Of a stretch of 64,000 nt of DNA, positions 61,790 to 64,000 are shown piece by piece. The notes beneath the pieces are model-generated. The model worked only from the letters and a program-made list of their open reading frames with translations. It made no database searches and was not told the origin of the DNA. The DNA lies in contig CM037877.1 in NCBI GenBank assembly GCA_021292165.1, positions 77,631,763 to 77,695,762 on the forward strand. Reading direction: 5' to 3'. The position numbers were made by a program, and so were the translations under genes. This DNA comes from Shinisaurus crocodilurus. Taxonomy: Eukaryota; Chordata; Lepidosauria; Squamata; Shinisauridae. The first letter of the stretch is position 1; every line of letters begins with the position of its first letter.

Positions 61790-62164
61790 GGTTTACCTGT
61801 TAGGTTTCGTGTGATATTGCTTATAGCACATTTGACTTTGATTACTACTACTCATTCTTCTAGGAATATATCATGCATATCATCTGTTCTTTTTTCAAGC
61901 TATCAGAGTTATGTCAAGGTAACTGATTTATTTATTTGTTATATTTGTTAGACGCTTTTAAAAATACATTCTCTAAGTGACATTCAAAAAGAAATCGAAA
62001 ACAAAATTAATAGAATAAAAACACAGAATTAACAAGATCCAAATCCGACATAAAAAGGTAAAACAAATGCCAACCTCAGTAAAAATCAATTGATCACATA
62101 CATGAGCTAAAAGCAAGAAAATAGCCACTAGCCATTATCAACAGAGACTGATAATAAAATGACA

Positions 62165-62985
62165 TTAATGAGCGTGTTCGCATGTCACACCAACCCACCT
62201 TGGCAATAAGACACAGTGGGTTGGTTGTTGGCGAAACAAGCCCACGGTGTGCCCAACAGATGATCAGGCTCACTGTGGGTTGTTGCCCCACTCCCTCCCC
62301 CTCAGTCCTCCCATGGGTATCCCAGGGGGCACCGCTGGAGGACCAAGTTGTCTCCCTTCCCCCCACCATGATCCTGAGCTGTTTTGGGCTTGCTGTGGCT
62401 TTTTTTCACTTTAAACTTTTTTTCTTTGAGTTTGTGAAAGCTGGCTTTAAGCTGGCTTTCGTGATCCCTGTTTTGACAGCTACAGATAGTCCCTTCAAAG
62501 TACCCCAGTGGCTGCCTGTGGTTGCCAAACATTTTTAAAACAATTTTTGTCCTCCCTAATTTTCGCAAATATTTGCAAATTATTTTAAAAAAAATTAGCC
62601 ACACTTGGGCAACTGCGGACGTCTATATACTTGTATCGTGTCCTACCAATTTTTTTTAACCCTTTCTAAATCCCAATTTAAAAATGGAGCTTTACTTTAG
62701 ACAGCTGTCAAAAAAGTAACCCCTCCTATAAATGGGGTGGCTTGCACTTTTGCATGTTCCCAAGATGGTAGAATCTCAGAAACACATGCAAAAATGAAGG
62801 CACCCTTACGACACAGGCGTCCTAAAATCCCCATGAGGATCTTGCCGCGAATGGGGTGAACGAGCCATCACCCCCTTTTTGCAAGCTAACATCACTCGTG
62901 CCTTTGATTACATTTGACAGCTCGCCTTTTGACGTAGCGACTCACAATGGGTTGTCATGTCATGCAAACCCAGTGTGCTGTTAAA
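62165..62985. mobile_element. Non-autonomous DNA transposon with TGTTCGCATG / GGGTTTGCATG ends
   Basis: Left end TGTTCGCATGTCACACCAAC and right end GGGTTGTCATGTCATGCAAA are approximate inverted repeats about 820 bp apart. The interior contains fold-back sequence related to 318-1146. No coding potential. Confidence 0.5.
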
Positions 62986-63660
62986 AAGGCCTGGGGAATC
63001 AAAATGTCTTAGATGAGTGCTGAGGTGAGTGGCCACCAGGTGAGCCTCTCTTAGAGAGCATTCCACTACTGCGAAGACCCTCAGAAAACGTCCCTGAGAA
63101 AATGAAGAAGGGCTTTGCCACCCACCTTTTAAAATGTTCATTCTTTTGCCAGTATTGCACAGTTGTACATTTATGTGACACTTGAGCATTATGGCTGCGA
63201 CAGCTTTCAAATCACTACATTAACATCTAGATTGCCAGGGTAATTAGCAATGATGTGGTGGTTTTGGTGTCCTGCAACGTGAGTCCTACAATCCAGTGAC
63301 TCATTGCAAAGCCAAATTTGCTCTGTTGGTTGATTGCCCTATCCAGGCATAAGCAAACAGTAGGAAAGAACACATACAATCACTCCCCATAAAACTGTGG
63401 GCAAACTGGGTATGTTTTTTGTGTCAGTAAGAGAAGAGAAAGTTGGATTGCCAAATGAATGGAACAGGACACACATGCAGGGCCATAAGGCAGCATGAAT
63501 GACCGGGGTAAGGGTTCTCAGCAGCAGCTCTAGATGGGTACAGTGGTATTAACAGTCCTGCCTGTGCATCATACAGATTCTGGTGAGATGAGCATTACAT
63601 GGTTGTACAGCAAAGTATCAATGGAAACAAGACCTTAAAACTGCACCTGTCAGTGGCTTG
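62986..63660. other. Intergenic, no feature seen
   Basis: No recognisable exon, RNA or transposon. Confidence 0.35.
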
Positions 63661-63689
63661 TATACAATGCCGGCCATGTACCAGCAGAA

Positions 63690-63850
63690 TGGATTTCCCC
63701 ACCCCCACCCCTGTGGCATACCTGCCCCCCAATCTGTTCTGGAGGGTTGGGGGATCCTCCAGAGCAGATTTGAAGGGCACACGAGGGACTGCAGGGGAAG
63801 GTCCCATTGTGCGTGTGGAAGTCCACTTGCACAATGTTGGATTTAACCTA
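63690..63850. repeat. MITE-like repeat (10637 family)
   Basis: Shares the AATCTGTTCTGGAGGGTT / CCTCCAGAGCAGATT hairpin and a TGTTGGATTTAACC end with copies at 10637 and 32363. Confidence 0.55.
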
Positions 63851-63895
63851 TAGTATATCCCTCTGGAGTCAGTTGATATTTCCCACACTCTTCTC

Positions 63896-64000
63896 AGGGC
63901 CGGATTAAGATAGGGGCTATTGGAGCTGCAGCTCCAGGCCCCTACCCCAAAATAGGCCCACAATCAGGACCGGTGCAGGGCAGTTTGGCACCCCAGGCGA
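63896..64000. mobile_element. hAT-like fragments cut by the window end
   Basis: CAGGGCCGGATTAAG start, then AGGACCGGTGCAGGGCAGTT running off the window; both ends resemble CAGGG-type hAT termini such as that at 61624. Confidence 0.45.

Noticed and set aside
53331..64000. Search for FRMD3 exons upstream of IDNK
   Set aside because: FRMD3 is a plausible neighbour by mammalian gene order, but no FERM-domain coding segment is recognisable here.

Overview
This window is nuclear DNA of a non-avian reptile, most likely a squamate (lizard-type). The evidence is intron-bearing vertebrate genes with canonical splice sites, together with CR1, L2 and 5'-truncated L1 LINEs, tRNA-derived and 5S-rRNA-derived SINEs, DIRS-type tyrosine-recombinase retrotransposons and many hAT- and TA-inserting DNA transposon derivatives. 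I cannot name the species.

Two protein-coding genes are supported, and they converge. On the + strand, UBQLN1 (ubiquilin-1) runs from exon 2 (3202) to its stop codon at 30570, with a 3' UTR to about 31.58 kb. Ten exons keep one reading frame (542 codons plus stop). Exon 1, with the start codon and promoter, lies before the window. On the - strand, IDNK (gluconokinase) is complete in five exons between 53057 (ATG) and 40467 (stop), 185 residues, including 31-nt and 44-nt micro-exons. Convergent UBQLN1/IDNK matches the order in other amniotes. The two proteins are functionally unrelated: one shuttles clients in the ubiquitin-proteasome system, the other phosphorylates gluconate.

Layout. 1-3201: UBQLN1 intron 1, with a TA-flanked DNA transposon and a long fold-back element. 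3354-10293 (intron 2): CR1 fragments, a SINE, and an antisense L1 with a 15-bp target duplication. 10407-17353 (intron 3): a 5S-derived SINE, a 1.4-kb GC-rich element with TA duplication, and a 3.3-kb deleted DIRS element that keeps its inverted termini and internal complementary region. 17617-30414: the remaining exons, with a 2.1-kb relative of the GC-rich element (carrying a nested hAT) in intron 8 and a CR1 in intron 10. 31.6-40.4 kb: intergenic, holding a second, fuller but decayed DIRS element (gag, RT, RNase H, methyltransferase and YR remnants). 40.4-53.1 kb: IDNK, with L2, SINE and palindromic elements in its introns and a moderately CpG-rich start. 53.1-64 kb: intergenic repeats, including a 928-bp hAT inserted in another transposon and a short L1.

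No CRISPR array, operon, tRNA gene or functional rRNA gene is present. Most long open frames, especially those of 100-395 codons in the GC-rich repeats at 11.5-12.7 and 24.8-26.4 kb, are repeat artefacts. The least expected items are the 5S-head/CR1-tail SINE family, the GC-rich TA-flanked fold-back elements and the DIRS internal complementary region.
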